64,000 nt of DNA. It comes from Pseudocitrobacter sp913778145. Its GTDB lineage: Bacteria; Pseudomonadota; Gammaproteobacteria; Enterobacterales; Enterobacteriaceae. The notes below the pieces were generated by a model. It had not been told where the DNA came from. It saw only the letters and a program-made list of their open reading frames with translations, and did not search any database. Below, piece after piece: positions 17,386-27,001 of this stretch; within the stretch, counting starts at the first letter, position 1; each line of letters starts with the position of its first letter. The position numbers and the translations under genes are program-made. The stretch is taken from assembly GCA_035726825.1 (NCBI GenBank), contig JALNTX010000015.1, forward strand, positions 1 to 64,000, read 5' to 3'.

Positions 17386-19209
17386 GTGATCGAAAATTTG
17401 CGTAACATCGCCATCATCGCGCACGTTGACCATGGTAAAACTACCCTGGTTGATAAGCTGCTGCAGCAATCCGGTACGTTTGATGCACGTGCCGAAACTC
17501 AAGAGCGTGTGATGGACTCCAACGATTTGGAGAAAGAGCGTGGGATTACCATCCTCGCGAAAAACACCGCTATCAAATGGAATGACTACCGTATCAACAT
17601 CGTTGATACCCCAGGGCACGCCGACTTCGGTGGTGAAGTTGAACGTGTAATGTCCATGGTAGACTCCGTGCTGCTGGTCGTTGACGCATTTGACGGCCCG
17701 ATGCCGCAGACGCGCTTCGTGACCAAGAAAGCCTTTGCCTATGGCCTGAAACCTATTGTTGTTATCAACAAAGTTGACCGCCCTGGCGCGCGTCCTGACT
17801 GGGTTGTTGACCAGGTATTCGACCTGTTCGTTAACCTTGATGCGACCGACGAACAGCTGGACTTCCCGATCGTTTATGCGTCTGCGCTGAACGGTATCGC
17901 GGGTCTGGATCACGAAGACATGGCTGAAGACATGACCCCGCTGTATCAGGCGATTGTTGACCATGTTCCTGCGCCGGACGTCGATCTCGACGGTCCTCTG
18001 CAGATGCAGATCTCCCAGCTGGACTACAACAGCTATGTCGGTGTTATCGGTATCGGCCGTATCAAACGCGGTAAAGTGAAACCGAACCAGCAGGTCACTA
18101 TCATTGATAGCGAAGGCAAAACCCGTAACGCGAAAGTCGGTAAAGTTCTGACCCATTTGGGGCTGGAACGTATCGATAGCGACCAGGCGGAAGCTGGCGA
18201 CATCATCGCAATCACTGGTCTTGGCGAACTGAACATCTCCGATACCATTTGCGATACGCAAAACGTGGAAGCGCTGCCGGCGCTGTCCGTTGATGAACCG
18301 ACCGTTTCCATGTTCTTCAACGTCAACACCTCTCCGTTCTGTGGTAAAGAAGGTAAATTCGTTACCTCTCGTCAGATCCTTGATCGTCTGAACAAAGAGC
18401 TGGTCCACAACGTTGCGCTGCGCGTTGAAGAAACTCCGGATGCAGACGCATTCCGCGTTTCTGGCCGTGGTGAACTGCACCTGTCTGTTCTGATTGAAAA
18501 CATGCGTCGTGAAGGTTTCGAAATGGCGGTTTCCCGTCCGAAAGTTATCTTCCGCGAAATCGATGGCCGTAAACAAGAGCCGTTCGAAAACGTTACGCTG
18601 GACGTTGAAGAGCAACATCAGGGTTCTGTGATGCAGGCTCTGGGTGAGCGTAAAGGCGACCTGAAAAACATGAATCCAGATGGCAAAGGCCGCGTACGTC
18701 TCGACTACGTGATCCCTAGCCGTGGTCTGATCGGCTTCCGTTCAGAATTCATGACCATGACTTCCGGTACCGGTCTGCTGTACTCCACCTTCAGCCACTA
18801 CGACGATGTTCGTCCGGGTGATGTGGGTCAGCGCCAGAACGGTGTACTGATCTCTAACGGCCAGGGTAAAGCAGTTGCGTTCGCACTGTTCAGCCTGCAG
18901 GACCGCGGTAAGCTGTTCCTGGGTCACGGTGCTGAAGTTTATGAAGGCCAGATCATCGGTATTCACAGTCGTTCCAACGACCTGACTGTAAACTGCCTGA
19001 CCGGTAAGAAACTGACCAACATGCGTGCGTCTGGTACAGACGAAGCAACGGTTCTGGTTCCGCCGGTTAAAATGACGCTGGAACAGGCTCTTGAGTTCAT
19101 CGATGACGACGAACTGGTAGAAGTGACCCCGCTGTCTATCCGTATCCGTAAACGTCACCTGACCGAGAACGACCGTAAACGCGCGATGCGCGGTGCGAAA
19201 GAAGAGTAA
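17386..19209 (+). CDS. typA: Ribosome-associated GTPase BipA (TypA)
   Basis: Translational GTPase of the EF-G/LepA class that acts in 50S assembly at low temperature and in stress adaptation. 607 residues. G motifs: AHVDHGKTT (G1), DTPGHADF (G3), NKVDRPGA (G4) and SAL (G5); then EF-Tu domain II, two EF-G-like domains and the BipA-specific C-terminal domain. Starts with GTG (product begins MIENLRNI as in E. coli). The C-terminal tail ends RGAKEE, differing from E. coli. Divergent from glnA. Confidence 0.97.
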   Translation: MIENLRNIAIIAHVDHGKTTLVDKLLQQSGTFDARAETQERVMDSNDLEKERGITILAKNTAIKWNDYRINIVDTPGHADFGGEVERVMSMVDSVLLVVDAFDGPMPQTRFVTKKAFAYGLKPIVVINKVDRPGARPDWVVDQVFDLFVNLDATDEQLDFPIVYASALNGIAGLDHEDMAEDMTPLYQAIVDHVPAPDVDLDGPLQMQISQLDYNSYVGVIGIGRIKRGKVKPNQQVTIIDSEGKTRNAKVGKVLTHLGLERIDSDQAEAGDIIAITGLGELNISDTICDTQNVEALPALSVDEPTVSMFFNVNTSPFCGKEGKFVTSRQILDRLNKELVHNVALRVEETPDADAFRVSGRGELHLSVLIENMRREGFEMAVSRPKVIFREIDGRKQEPFENVTLDVEEQHQGSVMQALGERKGDLKNMNPDGKGRVRLDYVIPSRGLIGFRSEFMTMTSGTGLLYSTFSHYDDVRPGDVGQRQNGVLISNGQGKAVAFALFSLQDRGKLFLGHGAEVYEGQIIGIHSRSNDLTVNCLTGKKLTNMRASGTDEATVLVPPVKMTLEQALEFIDDDELVEVTPLSIRIRKRHLTENDRKRAMRGAKEE

Positions 19210-19230
19210 TCCTCCTCTTTCACGCATGAA

Positions 19231-19260
19231 AAACCTGCCAGCGATGGCAGGTTTTTTTTT
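19231..19260 (+). terminator. Terminator of bipA
   Basis: AAACCTGCCA-GCGA-TGGCAGGTTTTTTTTT, a strong hairpin and T run 21 bp after the stop codon. Confidence 0.92.
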
Positions 19261-19399
19261 GCCCTCACGTCAACAGGGTTACTGCTTAAGAGAGCTTTGT
19301 CACAATTATCCGCAAAGTTCTGCGGCGCTGTTTGCGTTCATTTTCACCGTGAGCGTAAGATGCGTTATCTGGTTTAAACCAATAGGATTAAAACAAACA

Positions 19400-20110
19400 A
19401 TGACGGAAAATCAGTCCACCGTTGAGAATGCCAAAGAGAAGTTAGATCGGTGGTTAAAAGATGGCATTACTACCCCTGGCGGAAAACTCCCTTCTGAAAG
19501 AGAGCTGTGCGAGCTGCTGGGCATCAAACGTATGACGCTGCGCCAGGCCTTGTTGAACCTTGAGGCGGAATCAAAAATCTTTCGCAAAGACCGTAAAGGC
19601 TGGTTTGTCACGCAGCCGCGTTTTAATTACAGCCCGGAGCTATCGGCAAGCTTTCAACGCGCGGCCATCGAGCAGGGTAGAGAGCCCTCCTGGGGATTTA
19701 CAGAGAAAACCCGGATTACGGACCTGCCGGAAATGCTGCTGCCTCTGACGGCGGCGACGCCCTCTGAGACGCTTTATCGCGTAACCGGCTGGGGCGCGCT
19801 GGAAGGCCATAAAGTCTTCTATCACGAAACGTATATCAATCCTGAAGTGGCGCCAGGCTTTATCGAACAACTTGAAAACCACTCTTTTTCATCGGTTTGG
19901 GAAAAATGCTATCAAAAAGCGACCATCGTAAAAAAATTAGTGTTTAAACCCGTCAGAATGCCGGGCGATATCAGTAAATATCTGGGTGGCTCAGCCGGTA
20001 TGCCTGCGATTCTTATTGAAAAGCACCGCGCAGACCAGGATGGCAATATTGTACAAGTAGACATTGAATATTGGCGGTTTGAGGCAGTTGACCTCATCAT
20101 TAATCTGTAG
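19400..20110 (+). CDS. yihL: GntR/HutC-family regulator YihL
   Basis: A 236-residue transcription factor (236 in E. coli) with an N-terminal winged helix (LPSERELCELLGIKRMTLRQAL, about residues 30-55) and a UbiC-type effector domain (about 80-236). It probably controls the adjacent yihM-yihN genes, 7 bp downstream; the effector is unknown. I use the ATG at 19400, which restores the E. coli length; an in-frame start at 19193 would overlap bipA and its terminator. Confidence 0.9.
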   Translation: MTENQSTVENAKEKLDRWLKDGITTPGGKLPSERELCELLGIKRMTLRQALLNLEAESKIFRKDRKGWFVTQPRFNYSPELSASFQRAAIEQGREPSWGFTEKTRITDLPEMLLPLTAATPSETLYRVTGWGALEGHKVFYHETYINPEVAPGFIEQLENHSFSSVWEKCYQKATIVKKLVFKPVRMPGDISKYLGGSAGMPAILIEKHRADQDGNIVQVDIEYWRFEAVDLIINL

Positions 20111-20117
20111 GTGTTTT

Positions 20118-21098
20118 ATGCTCACAATAAATAACGCAAGAAAAATTCTACAACGTGTCGATAATCTTCCTCTTTATCTGCATGCCTACGCGTATCATTT
20201 AAATATGCGTCTGGAAAGAATATTACCAGGTGACTTACTGGATATTGCTCATGAGAATCAACTGCGCGGGGTGAAAATTCACGTGCTGGATGGCGAGCGT
20301 TTCTCGCTGGAAAATATGAGCGATAATGAACTCGCCGCTTTTGGTGAGAAAGCGCGTCAGCTCAATCTGGATGTGCATATCGAAACTAGCGCTTCCGATA
20401 AAAAAGCGATCGATCTGGCTGCCGGCATTGCCTTAAAAACGGGCGCGTCATCGGTCCGTTTCTATCCGCGCTACGAAGGACATTTGCAGGAAGTGATGTA
20501 GATGATTACCCGTGATATCGCGTACATTCGCGATACCTATCAGGACAGCGGGTTGACCTTCACTCTTGAACAGCATGAAGACCTGAAGAGCCACGAGCTG
20601 GCGATGCTTATTCAGCAAAGCGGGATGGATTCTCTCTCTTTACTGTTTGATTTTGCAAACATGATTAACGCCAACGAACATCCTTTGGACGCGTTAAAAA
20701 CCATGTCTCCGCATATCACCCAGGTGCATATTAAAGATGCGCTGATCGTCAATGAAGACGGTGGACTGGGGCATAAAGCCTGTATTTCCGGGCAGGGCGA
20801 CATGCCATTCAAAGCGCTGTTAACCGACCTAATCTGCCTGGGCGATGAAGAGCCGCAGGTGATGGCTTACGGCCTGGAAGAAGAAGTGGATTACTATGCT
20901 CCGGCATTTCGTTTTGAGCACGAAGGTGATAATCCGTGGATCCCCTATCGTCAAATGAGTGAAACGCCGTTACCTGAACAAAATGCGCTGGAAGCGCGGC
21001 TGTGCAAAGAAAAGCAGGATGCGGTGAATCAAATAAATTATGTTCGGAGCGTGCTGCAACAAATAAAACAAGAGGCGACGCATCGTCTAACTCATTAA
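20118..21098 (+). pseudogene. yihM: yihM, xylose isomerase-like TIM-barrel protein, interrupted by an amber codon
   Basis: The full frame of 326 codons matches E. coli YihM (326 aa) from MLTINNARK to the C-terminus, but codon 128 (20499-20501) is TAG. Sequence on both sides stays in frame and well conserved, so this is a single substitution (likely a Ser TCG in relatives) and not a frameshift. An ATG follows the TAG at once and has GGAAG about 8 bases upstream, so a second polypeptide (20502-21098, 198 aa) could be made by reinitiation. YihM is of sugar-phosphate isomerase/epimerase type with unknown substrate. A sequencing error is the main alternative. Confidence 0.8.
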
Positions 21099-21129
21099 TA
21101 AGCTTTAAATTGATTAGCAGTTAATAAAA

Positions 21130-21146
21130 ACCATCCTGCAGGGATG
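21130..21146 (+). terminator. Hairpin between yihM and yihN
   Basis: CCATCCTGCAGGGATGG forms a short stem between the two genes. There is no T tract; it may be an attenuating or mRNA-processing hairpin. Confidence 0.35.
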
Positions 21147-21202
21147 GCCGGTATCCTATTGCCTTTTAAGACAGCGATTTAAAAAATCGCATAGGGGATG
21201 TT

Positions 21203-22456
21203 ATGCTCACGAAAAAGAAATGGGCGTTATTTAGTTTGTTAACGCTGTGTGGCGGTACGATTTATAAATTACCCTCACTGAAAGATGCGTTTTATATTCC
21301 GATGCAGGAGTATTTCCATTTGACCAATGGTCAAATAGGTAATGCGATGTCGGTAAACTCCTTTGTTACGACAATCGGCTTTTTCCTCTCAATCTATTTT
21401 GCCGACAAACTGCCGCGTAAATACACCATGTCTTTTTCGCTCATCGCGACCGGGCTGCTGGGCGTTTATCTTACGACCATGCCGGGTTACTGGGGCATTC
21501 TCTTTGTCTGGGCGTTGTTCGGCGTCACCTGCGACATGATGAACTGGCCGGTACTGCTGAAATCGGTAAGCCGGCTGGGTAACAGTGAGCAGCAGGGCCG
21601 TTTGTTTGGTTTCTTTGAAACGGGGCGCGGCATCGTCGACACCATTGTCGCGTTCTCCGCGCTGGCCGTCTTCGCCTGGTTTGGCAGTGGCTTACTGGGC
21701 TTCAAAGCGGGTATCTGGTTCTATTCCATTATTGTGATTGCCGTCGGCGTTATCATCTTCTTCGTACTGAATGACAAAGAAGAAGCACCGTCGGTTGAGG
21801 TGAAAAAGGACGAAAACACCAGCATGACGTCGGTGTTGAAAGACAAAACCATCTGGCTCATCGCCTTTAACGTCTTCTTTGTGTACGCGGTGTACTGCGG
21901 TCTGACGTTCTTCATTCCGTTCCTGAAAAACATCTACATGCTGCCCGTCGCGCTGGTGGGTGCGTATGGCATCATTAACCAGTACTGCCTGAAAATGATC
22001 GGCGGACCGGTTGGCGGCATGATTTCCGACAAAATCCTGAAATCACCCAGCAAATACCTGTGCTACACCTTTGTAATCAGCACCGTGGCACTGGTTCTGC
22101 TGATTATGCTGCCGCATGAAAGCATGCCAGTTTACCTCGGCATGATGTGTACATTGGGCTTTGGCGCGATCGTCTTCACCCAGCGCGCCGTCTTCTTCGC
22201 CCCAATTGGCGAAGCGAAAATCGCCGAAAACCAGACCGGTGCTGCGATGGCGCTCGGCAGCTTCATTGGCTACGCCCCGGCGATGTTCTGCTTTAGCCTC
22301 TACGGCTACATTCTGGATTTAAACCCAGGGATCGTGGGTTACAAGATCGTGTTTGGCATCATGGCCTGCTTCGCCTTCTGCGGCGCGGTGGTTTCGGTGA
22401 TGCTGGTAAAACGCATTAGCCAGCGTAAGAAAGAGATGCTGGCAGCGGAGGTGTGA
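21203..22456 (+). CDS. yihN: MFS transporter YihN
   Basis: A 417-residue inner-membrane protein of the major facilitator superfamily with about 12 hydrophobic segments and a charged central loop (NDKEEAPSVEVKKDENTS, near residues 190-210). The loop between segments 2 and 3 has ADKLPRKYT, as in other MFS carriers. Matches E. coli YihN (421 aa). Substrate unknown; the yihL-yihM-yihN layout suggests uptake of a sugar-like compound. SD: AGGGGATGTT before the ATG. Confidence 0.88.
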   Translation: MLTKKKWALFSLLTLCGGTIYKLPSLKDAFYIPMQEYFHLTNGQIGNAMSVNSFVTTIGFFLSIYFADKLPRKYTMSFSLIATGLLGVYLTTMPGYWGILFVWALFGVTCDMMNWPVLLKSVSRLGNSEQQGRLFGFFETGRGIVDTIVAFSALAVFAWFGSGLLGFKAGIWFYSIIVIAVGVIIFFVLNDKEEAPSVEVKKDENTSMTSVLKDKTIWLIAFNVFFVYAVYCGLTFFIPFLKNIYMLPVALVGAYGIINQYCLKMIGGPVGGMISDKILKSPSKYLCYTFVISTVALVLLIMLPHESMPVYLGMMCTLGFGAIVFTQRAVFFAPIGEAKIAENQTGAAMALGSFIGYAPAMFCFSLYGYILDLNPGIVGYKIVFGIMACFAFCGAVVSVMLVKRISQRKKEMLAAEV

Positions 22457-22462
22457 TAAATG

Positions 22463-22495
22463 GCCGGATGCGGCGGCGTACACGCTGCATCCGGT
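22463..22495. repeat. REP-like palindrome after yihN
   Basis: GCCGGATGCGGC / GCTGCATCCGGT around a GGCGTACAC centre, between convergent yihN and ompL. Typical REP composition and position. Confidence 0.75.
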
Positions 22496-22504
22496 AGTTT
22501 CACA

Positions 22505-23197
22505 TCAGAAGAAATACTTCGTCCCGATACGAATCTGGTTTTGCTCGCGGTGGTACGGCTCGACGTTGCGGTCTAACCAGCGCAATTCAATATAGGGCAG
22601 CCAGTGTTCGTTAATGCGATACCGGAAGGTATTTGTGATCTCCCAGTGATGCTTCGTGCCATTGCTGCTATTGAAATCATTAATGTTATAAAAATAATGC
22701 GGTTCAAAGGTATATGAGAACTTATCGGTAATAATAAAGTTCCAGTAGTTACCAATCTCGTAGCTATCATTGTTATCCAGATCACCGTTCAAATCGGTTG
22801 AGCTGTAGTTATTATGGTTAAAACGGTTGCGCACCGTCAGATTAAACCATGGTGTAAATTTGTAGTTAACATCCAGATAAACGGCACCACCGGAACCGGC
22901 GCTCTTATCATTTATTAAGCCACCGGGCTGGATGGTTAATTTATCGGTTGGTTTAAATAAAGGATACCAACCTTCAATTTCGTTATATCCATGTTTTAGT
23001 TCATCTTCGCGCTGAAAGTTGTAGGTATTGGTTAACATGATACCCGCGCCCATATCGAAGTTATAACCCACACGTAGCATAATTTCGCCCTGATCGGAGG
23101 CAAGGTTATAGGCCTCCCTGTTTTCGACATATGCGCCTGCGAATACCGTTGCAGAAGTCAGAGAGGATAATAAAATTATTGCATTTATCTTTTTCAT
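22505..23197 (-). CDS. ompL: Outer-membrane porin OmpL (KdgM family)
   Basis: A 230-residue precursor, equal to E. coli OmpL. Signal peptide about 1-20 (MKKINAIILLSSLTSATVFA), then GAYVENREAYN and alternating strands ending in a C-terminal Phe (RIGTKYFF), the signature for BamA-dependent insertion. Belongs to the oligogalacturonate-specific KdgM-type porins and is thought to admit sulfoquinovose or its glycosides because it travels with the yih cluster. Start set at 23197 so that the signal peptide begins the protein. Last gene of the yihO-ompL segment. Confidence 0.93.
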   Translation of the reverse strand: MKKINAIILLSSLTSATVFAGAYVENREAYNLASDQGEIMLRVGYNFDMGAGIMLTNTYNFQREDELKHGYNEIEGWYPLFKPTDKLTIQPGGLINDKSAGSGGAVYLDVNYKFTPWFNLTVRNRFNHNNYSSTDLNGDLDNNDSYEIGNYWNFIITDKFSYTFEPHYFYNINDFNSSNGTKHHWEITNTFRYRINEHWLPYIELRWLDRNVEPYHREQNQIRIGTKYFF

Positions 23198-23263
23198 ATT
23201 AAATCCATTTTTTATATGTAGGAAGGCCGCCATCCCTGTAGATGTTCATAGCGGCTATTGTTT

Positions 23264-24667
23264 TTATAATGTTACGGAGGCCGTTTTTTCTTCTGCTGCA
23301 ATCTCTTTATTTTTGCGTTGGTTGATTTCCTCAATAATCAACGCAAAACGTTTTTCATTGAGCGTGTAAAAAAATCCCATCGTCAGAGCCGCAATAATTG
23401 CCAGCGCACAAGGCCAGATAAAAATAAGCTGACGCAAACCCTGTAATGTCGCATCGCTTTGCGCGATGTTGGGAACATAACCGATTTGCGTCAGCATAAG
23501 GCCTGGCAAGAAGCCAGCAAGTGCGGCTGAAATTTTACGAAAGAAGGTATAGCCCGTGTAAACTGACCCTTCGGCACGAATACCGGTTTTCCACTCGCCG
23601 TAGTCTACGGTATCTGGCACCAGCGCCCAGTTCAGGCTGTTCACAAAGGCCGTGCCAAAAAAGGCGACACACGAGAACATAACGAACGTGAACGAGTTAC
23701 TGCCCCAGAAATAATTCAGGATATCACCCACCGCCCACAGCACCATGCCAGCTAAATACACCTGTTTTTTACCAAAACATTTTACGGTTAGTGGCACCAG
23801 TAATACGCCGACGAGGATGCACCCCATACTGAAGAATCCCATCCACGATAATAAGTGAATATCGTTCAGCACATACTGGGTGTAATAGACCTGAATCGCC
23901 AGTTTGATATTAAATGCCGCCAGCGTACACAGGTTAGCAATACATAACACTAACAGTGGTGGATTATGAAAAATCGCAACAAAAGACTTCAGAATACTTG
24001 CCTTATGTCCATTTGGTATTGTTGTGATATAGTGTTCTTTGACGCCTTTATAACAAAGCATCATAAAACAAAAACCGGTGACAGCAAAAATAGATGCTGC
24101 GCAAGCATAACCCCTTTCGGAACTGGAAAAGAGAGACTGTAAAGGAATAAATGCCACCGTACATATCAATAGACCTATTGTTGCTCCTCCCTGTCGATAC
24201 GCCGCCAGCTGTGCTCTCTCATTGGGGTTTTTCGTCATGGCGGGGATCATTGCGCCGTACGAACAGTTCATCAGGCTGTAACACAGGCCAAACAGCATAA
24301 ATAACCCGGTGGCGATTGCTGTTTTTACCGGTAAACTAAATGTAGTCGAAATAAATTGCGCGACCGTAATCACGGCTGCGGGAACAGCTGCATAAAGAAT
24401 AAATGGCCTGAACTTGCCTTTTGGCCCTATTTGCTTCCTTGAATCGAGCAGAAAACCCGTCAATATATCCGTGAATGCGGTAAAGAACTTAGCGATCAGA
24501 AATATAATGCCACCATAATAGGCTGGCATACCTAATTCATCGGTATAAAATTTCAGAAGATAAAGTGTACCGATCGATAGCATGAGATTAGAACCCACGT
24601 CGCCAAGACCATAGGCGCATTTTTCTCGCAGATTCATTTTCAACGTTAACGGATTATGAGTAGTCAT
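23264..24667 (-). CDS. yihO: Sulfoquinovose importer YihO (GPH family)
   Basis: A 467-residue inner-membrane symporter of the glycoside-pentoside-hexuronide family, same length as E. coli YihO, proposed to import sulfoquinovose or sulfoquinovosyl glycerol. About 12 membrane segments; the N-terminal LREKCAYGLGDVGSN and the PDTVDYGEWKTGIRAEG motif are family hallmarks. A strong SD (AAGGAGGGG) precedes the ATG. In E. coli its upstream neighbour is the paralogue yihP, which is missing here. Confidence 0.94.
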   Translation of the reverse strand: MTTHNPLTLKMNLREKCAYGLGDVGSNLMLSIGTLYLLKFYTDELGMPAYYGGIIFLIAKFFTAFTDILTGFLLDSRKQIGPKGKFRPFILYAAVPAAVITVAQFISTTFSLPVKTAIATGLFMLFGLCYSLMNCSYGAMIPAMTKNPNERAQLAAYRQGGATIGLLICTVAFIPLQSLFSSSERGYACAASIFAVTGFCFMMLCYKGVKEHYITTIPNGHKASILKSFVAIFHNPPLLVLCIANLCTLAAFNIKLAIQVYYTQYVLNDIHLLSWMGFFSMGCILVGVLLVPLTVKCFGKKQVYLAGMVLWAVGDILNYFWGSNSFTFVMFSCVAFFGTAFVNSLNWALVPDTVDYGEWKTGIRAEGSVYTGYTFFRKISAALAGFLPGLMLTQIGYVPNIAQSDATLQGLRQLIFIWPCALAIIAALTMGFFYTLNEKRFALIIEEINQRKNKEIAAEEKTASVTL

Positions 24668-24753
24668 AACCCCTCCTTATAACGCCCCTAAGAGCATTGT
24701 ATAAATTCATCCCTAACCGCTTTCAGAAAATGGAAGGCGGCAATTAATTTTTA

Positions 24754-24858
24754 TTAGTCCATCCGTTTACGAGCGTCTCTCTCTTTTACGATACGGATAT
24801 ACATTTTTTCTTTAAAAGGCAAATGTAGGGTTGCCGGGTCGACAGAGGTCTGACTCAT
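24754..24858 (-). CDS. 34-codon ORF, possible remnant of yihP
   Basis: A short frame with its own good SD (GGAGAATAAAAATG) that begins MSQTSVDPATLHLPFKEKM and then continues YIRIVKERDARKRMD to a TAA. The first 18 residues look like the start of a GPH transporter: YihO has the corresponding LREK motif before its first membrane segment. The last 15 look like the basic cytoplasmic tail of such a protein. It sits exactly where E. coli has yihP (between yihO and yihQ). I infer an in-frame internal deletion of yihP that left a start, a tail and a ribosome site. It may still be translated as a leader; a new small protein is the alternative. Confidence 0.5.
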   Translation of the reverse strand: MSQTSVDPATLHLPFKEKMYIRIVKERDARKRMD

Positions 24859-24903
24859 TTTTATTCTCCATACGCCCACGAGTTTCCCTGTGGGCGTGTC
24901 GTA

Positions 24904-26940
24904 TTAGAGGTGACGTAAAGAAGCAAACAATGAGGCCCATTCACTTTTTGCGCGGTAAAAGACCGGCGGTTTGCCAATCGGCGCATCCACGGTAATTTCT
25001 CCACCCCGATACATTTCCCCTGTCCAAATGTTTACCCAATTATCTTCCGGCAGATACAGGGTCCAGTCGCTTCGGCCCTGCTCGTAGACCGGTGCGACCA
25101 GAAGATCCTGGCCCAGCAGATATTGGTATTTCAGTGTGTAGGTTGTCGGATCGTCTTCGTAGTGCAGGAATAGCGGTCGCATAACCGGCAGGCCCGTCGC
25201 CGAGTTATGTGCCACAGCGAGCTTGATATATGGCTTAAGGGTGGTGAAGATTGTGGTCATACGCGCAAAATGGGCGATGGTCTCAGCGTCTGTGTCGAAC
25301 TGCCAGTTATCGCCGGGGCGATTGCCTTCGTGAGTGCGCATCATTGGCGTGAAGGCGCTGAAATCACACCAGCGCAGCAGCAGTTCCTTGCTGCGTTTCA
25401 TCTCAAACAGGGTGGTGTAACCGCCTATATCGCTGTGATGCAGACCGTGCCCGGTCATTGCCAGCGATAATGCAGCCGGAATGACCGAAGCAAGACCATC
25501 ATCCAGACTCCAGTCCACATTCTGGTCACCCGCCCACATCATTGTGGAATACTTCTGGCTACCGGTAGAACCCGCGCGCATAAAGAAGAGGAGTTCACCC
25601 AGCTTGCCAGTTTCTTCGAGGGCTTCGTAGTTGCATTTCGCCCACAACGCAGGCCAGGCGTTATGCATAATTTCTGCGCTAACACCGTTATGCAGGTAAG
25701 TGTCAGTTGGCAGATACTCACCAAAGTCGGCCATCCAGCCGCCGCAGCCGAGTTCAATCATGTTCTTTTTGATGATTTCCTTGAACCAGGCGAAAGCTTG
25801 CGGATTGGTCAGGTCGACCACGCCACCGTAGAACTCACCGAATTCCACCCGATAATTACCACCGGAGGCATCTTTAGCCAGATAGCCGCATTTCGCCGCT
25901 TCAGCGAAAAGATCTTTATCACTGGCAATGTAAGGGTTGATATAGGAAAGGAACTGCACACCCTCTTTATTCCATTGCTGGATGCGAGCATCCAGTTGCG
26001 GATAGTTTTCGCTATTCCACTTCCAGTTCCACATCACGCGCTTACCGAAGGAGGTCATGCGGATCCCGGACCAGTCCTGCGCCCAGATACCGTTCACCTT
26101 TACCCCTGCGTTACGCATTGTATCCAGCTTTTGCTGGCAGATTTCAGTCCCCCCCTGGATACCAAGCGTAATGCCATCGTAAACCCAGTCGGGCAATTCA
26201 GGCTGGCGGCCCAGAAGCGCGGTTAATTTATCCAGCAGGGCGATGTATGTATCAGCACATTCAAAAAGTAGGCTGGCATTGTCTTCCCACAATGCCAGCT
26301 CGTGGTACTCCTCTGCGCTAAAATCGAAATTCATGTAGCAGCTGTTTTTAACGTGGCAATAGTACTTTTGTGTACTGACAAAAGTTGGCTGCGGGAAGAA
26401 CGTCCAGTAATAATCTCCGCCTGCGTTCTCTTTACAATCAGCTTGCCAGGTGACATAGCTTTGTTTATTGCGACCAACACCTTGCTCACTGGTCCACAAA
26501 GGAAATGGTTTACCGCGCAAATCAAAGTATGAGAACTGTTCGCCGCAGCCGTAGATATGATCTTCGGGTTGCGCGGCAAGTCGCAGCCAGATACGGTTAT
26601 GGCTAAAATCATCATTTTGTAGCGCGAGAACCAGACGGCCCATATTATCGATGGAAATATGCAGGGCGGCGTTCAATGTTTTTCCTCGACTGAAATACAG
26701 TATCCATCCACTGGATACCTGGCTGACGGTGGTATCAGTCAGCGCGATTTTTTCATGCAATTTATCTTTTATATTGAAATTGCCGCGGAACATATCGATA
26801 TCAGCAATACCTGAACCAACCCATAAACAAGGTTTATCTTTGCTATGCGTTAAAATAAGGCGTTGTTGGAAATGTAATGTAAACCCATCGCTATTATGAT
26901 CTAACTGAATACCTGGTAGTTGCTGGTATGGCGTATTCAT
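24904..26940 (-). CDS. yihQ: Sulfoquinovosidase YihQ (GH31)
   Basis: Retaining alpha-glycosidase that frees sulfoquinovose from sulfoquinovosyl glycerol and related glycosides. 678 residues, as in E. coli, with the start at 26940. Nucleophile Asp405 is in GWMADFGEYLP and acid/base Asp472 in WAGDQNVDW. The sulfonate-recognising residues Gln288 (WAQDW), Arg301 and Trp304 (GKRVMW) fall at the same numbers as in the E. coli enzyme, so specificity for SQ is very likely kept. The start MNTPYQ was preferred to an upstream in-frame start four codons earlier. Cytoplasmic; follows the TSUP gene in the operon. Confidence 0.96.
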   Translation of the reverse strand: MNTPYQQLPGIQLDHNSDGFTLHFQQRLILTHSKDKPCLWVGSGIADIDMFRGNFNIKDKLHEKIALTDTTVSQVSSGWILYFSRGKTLNAALHISIDNMGRLVLALQNDDFSHNRIWLRLAAQPEDHIYGCGEQFSYFDLRGKPFPLWTSEQGVGRNKQSYVTWQADCKENAGGDYYWTFFPQPTFVSTQKYYCHVKNSCYMNFDFSAEEYHELALWEDNASLLFECADTYIALLDKLTALLGRQPELPDWVYDGITLGIQGGTEICQQKLDTMRNAGVKVNGIWAQDWSGIRMTSFGKRVMWNWKWNSENYPQLDARIQQWNKEGVQFLSYINPYIASDKDLFAEAAKCGYLAKDASGGNYRVEFGEFYGGVVDLTNPQAFAWFKEIIKKNMIELGCGGWMADFGEYLPTDTYLHNGVSAEIMHNAWPALWAKCNYEALEETGKLGELLFFMRAGSTGSQKYSTMMWAGDQNVDWSLDDGLASVIPAALSLAMTGHGLHHSDIGGYTTLFEMKRSKELLLRWCDFSAFTPMMRTHEGNRPGDNWQFDTDAETIAHFARMTTIFTTLKPYIKLAVAHNSATGLPVMRPLFLHYEDDPTTYTLKYQYLLGQDLLVAPVYEQGRSDWTLYLPEDNWVNIWTGEMYRGGEITVDAPIGKPPVFYRAKSEWASLFASLRHL

Positions 26941-27001
26941 GATTATCCCCATAGAATAAAACTTCTACTTTTTTATTACCGATTCAACCAGATTCGACGA
27001 T

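Noticed and set aside
17338..18618. Long open frame of 426 codons opposite bipA
   Set aside because: Antisense shadow of the conserved bipA gene; no supporting motif or ribosome site.
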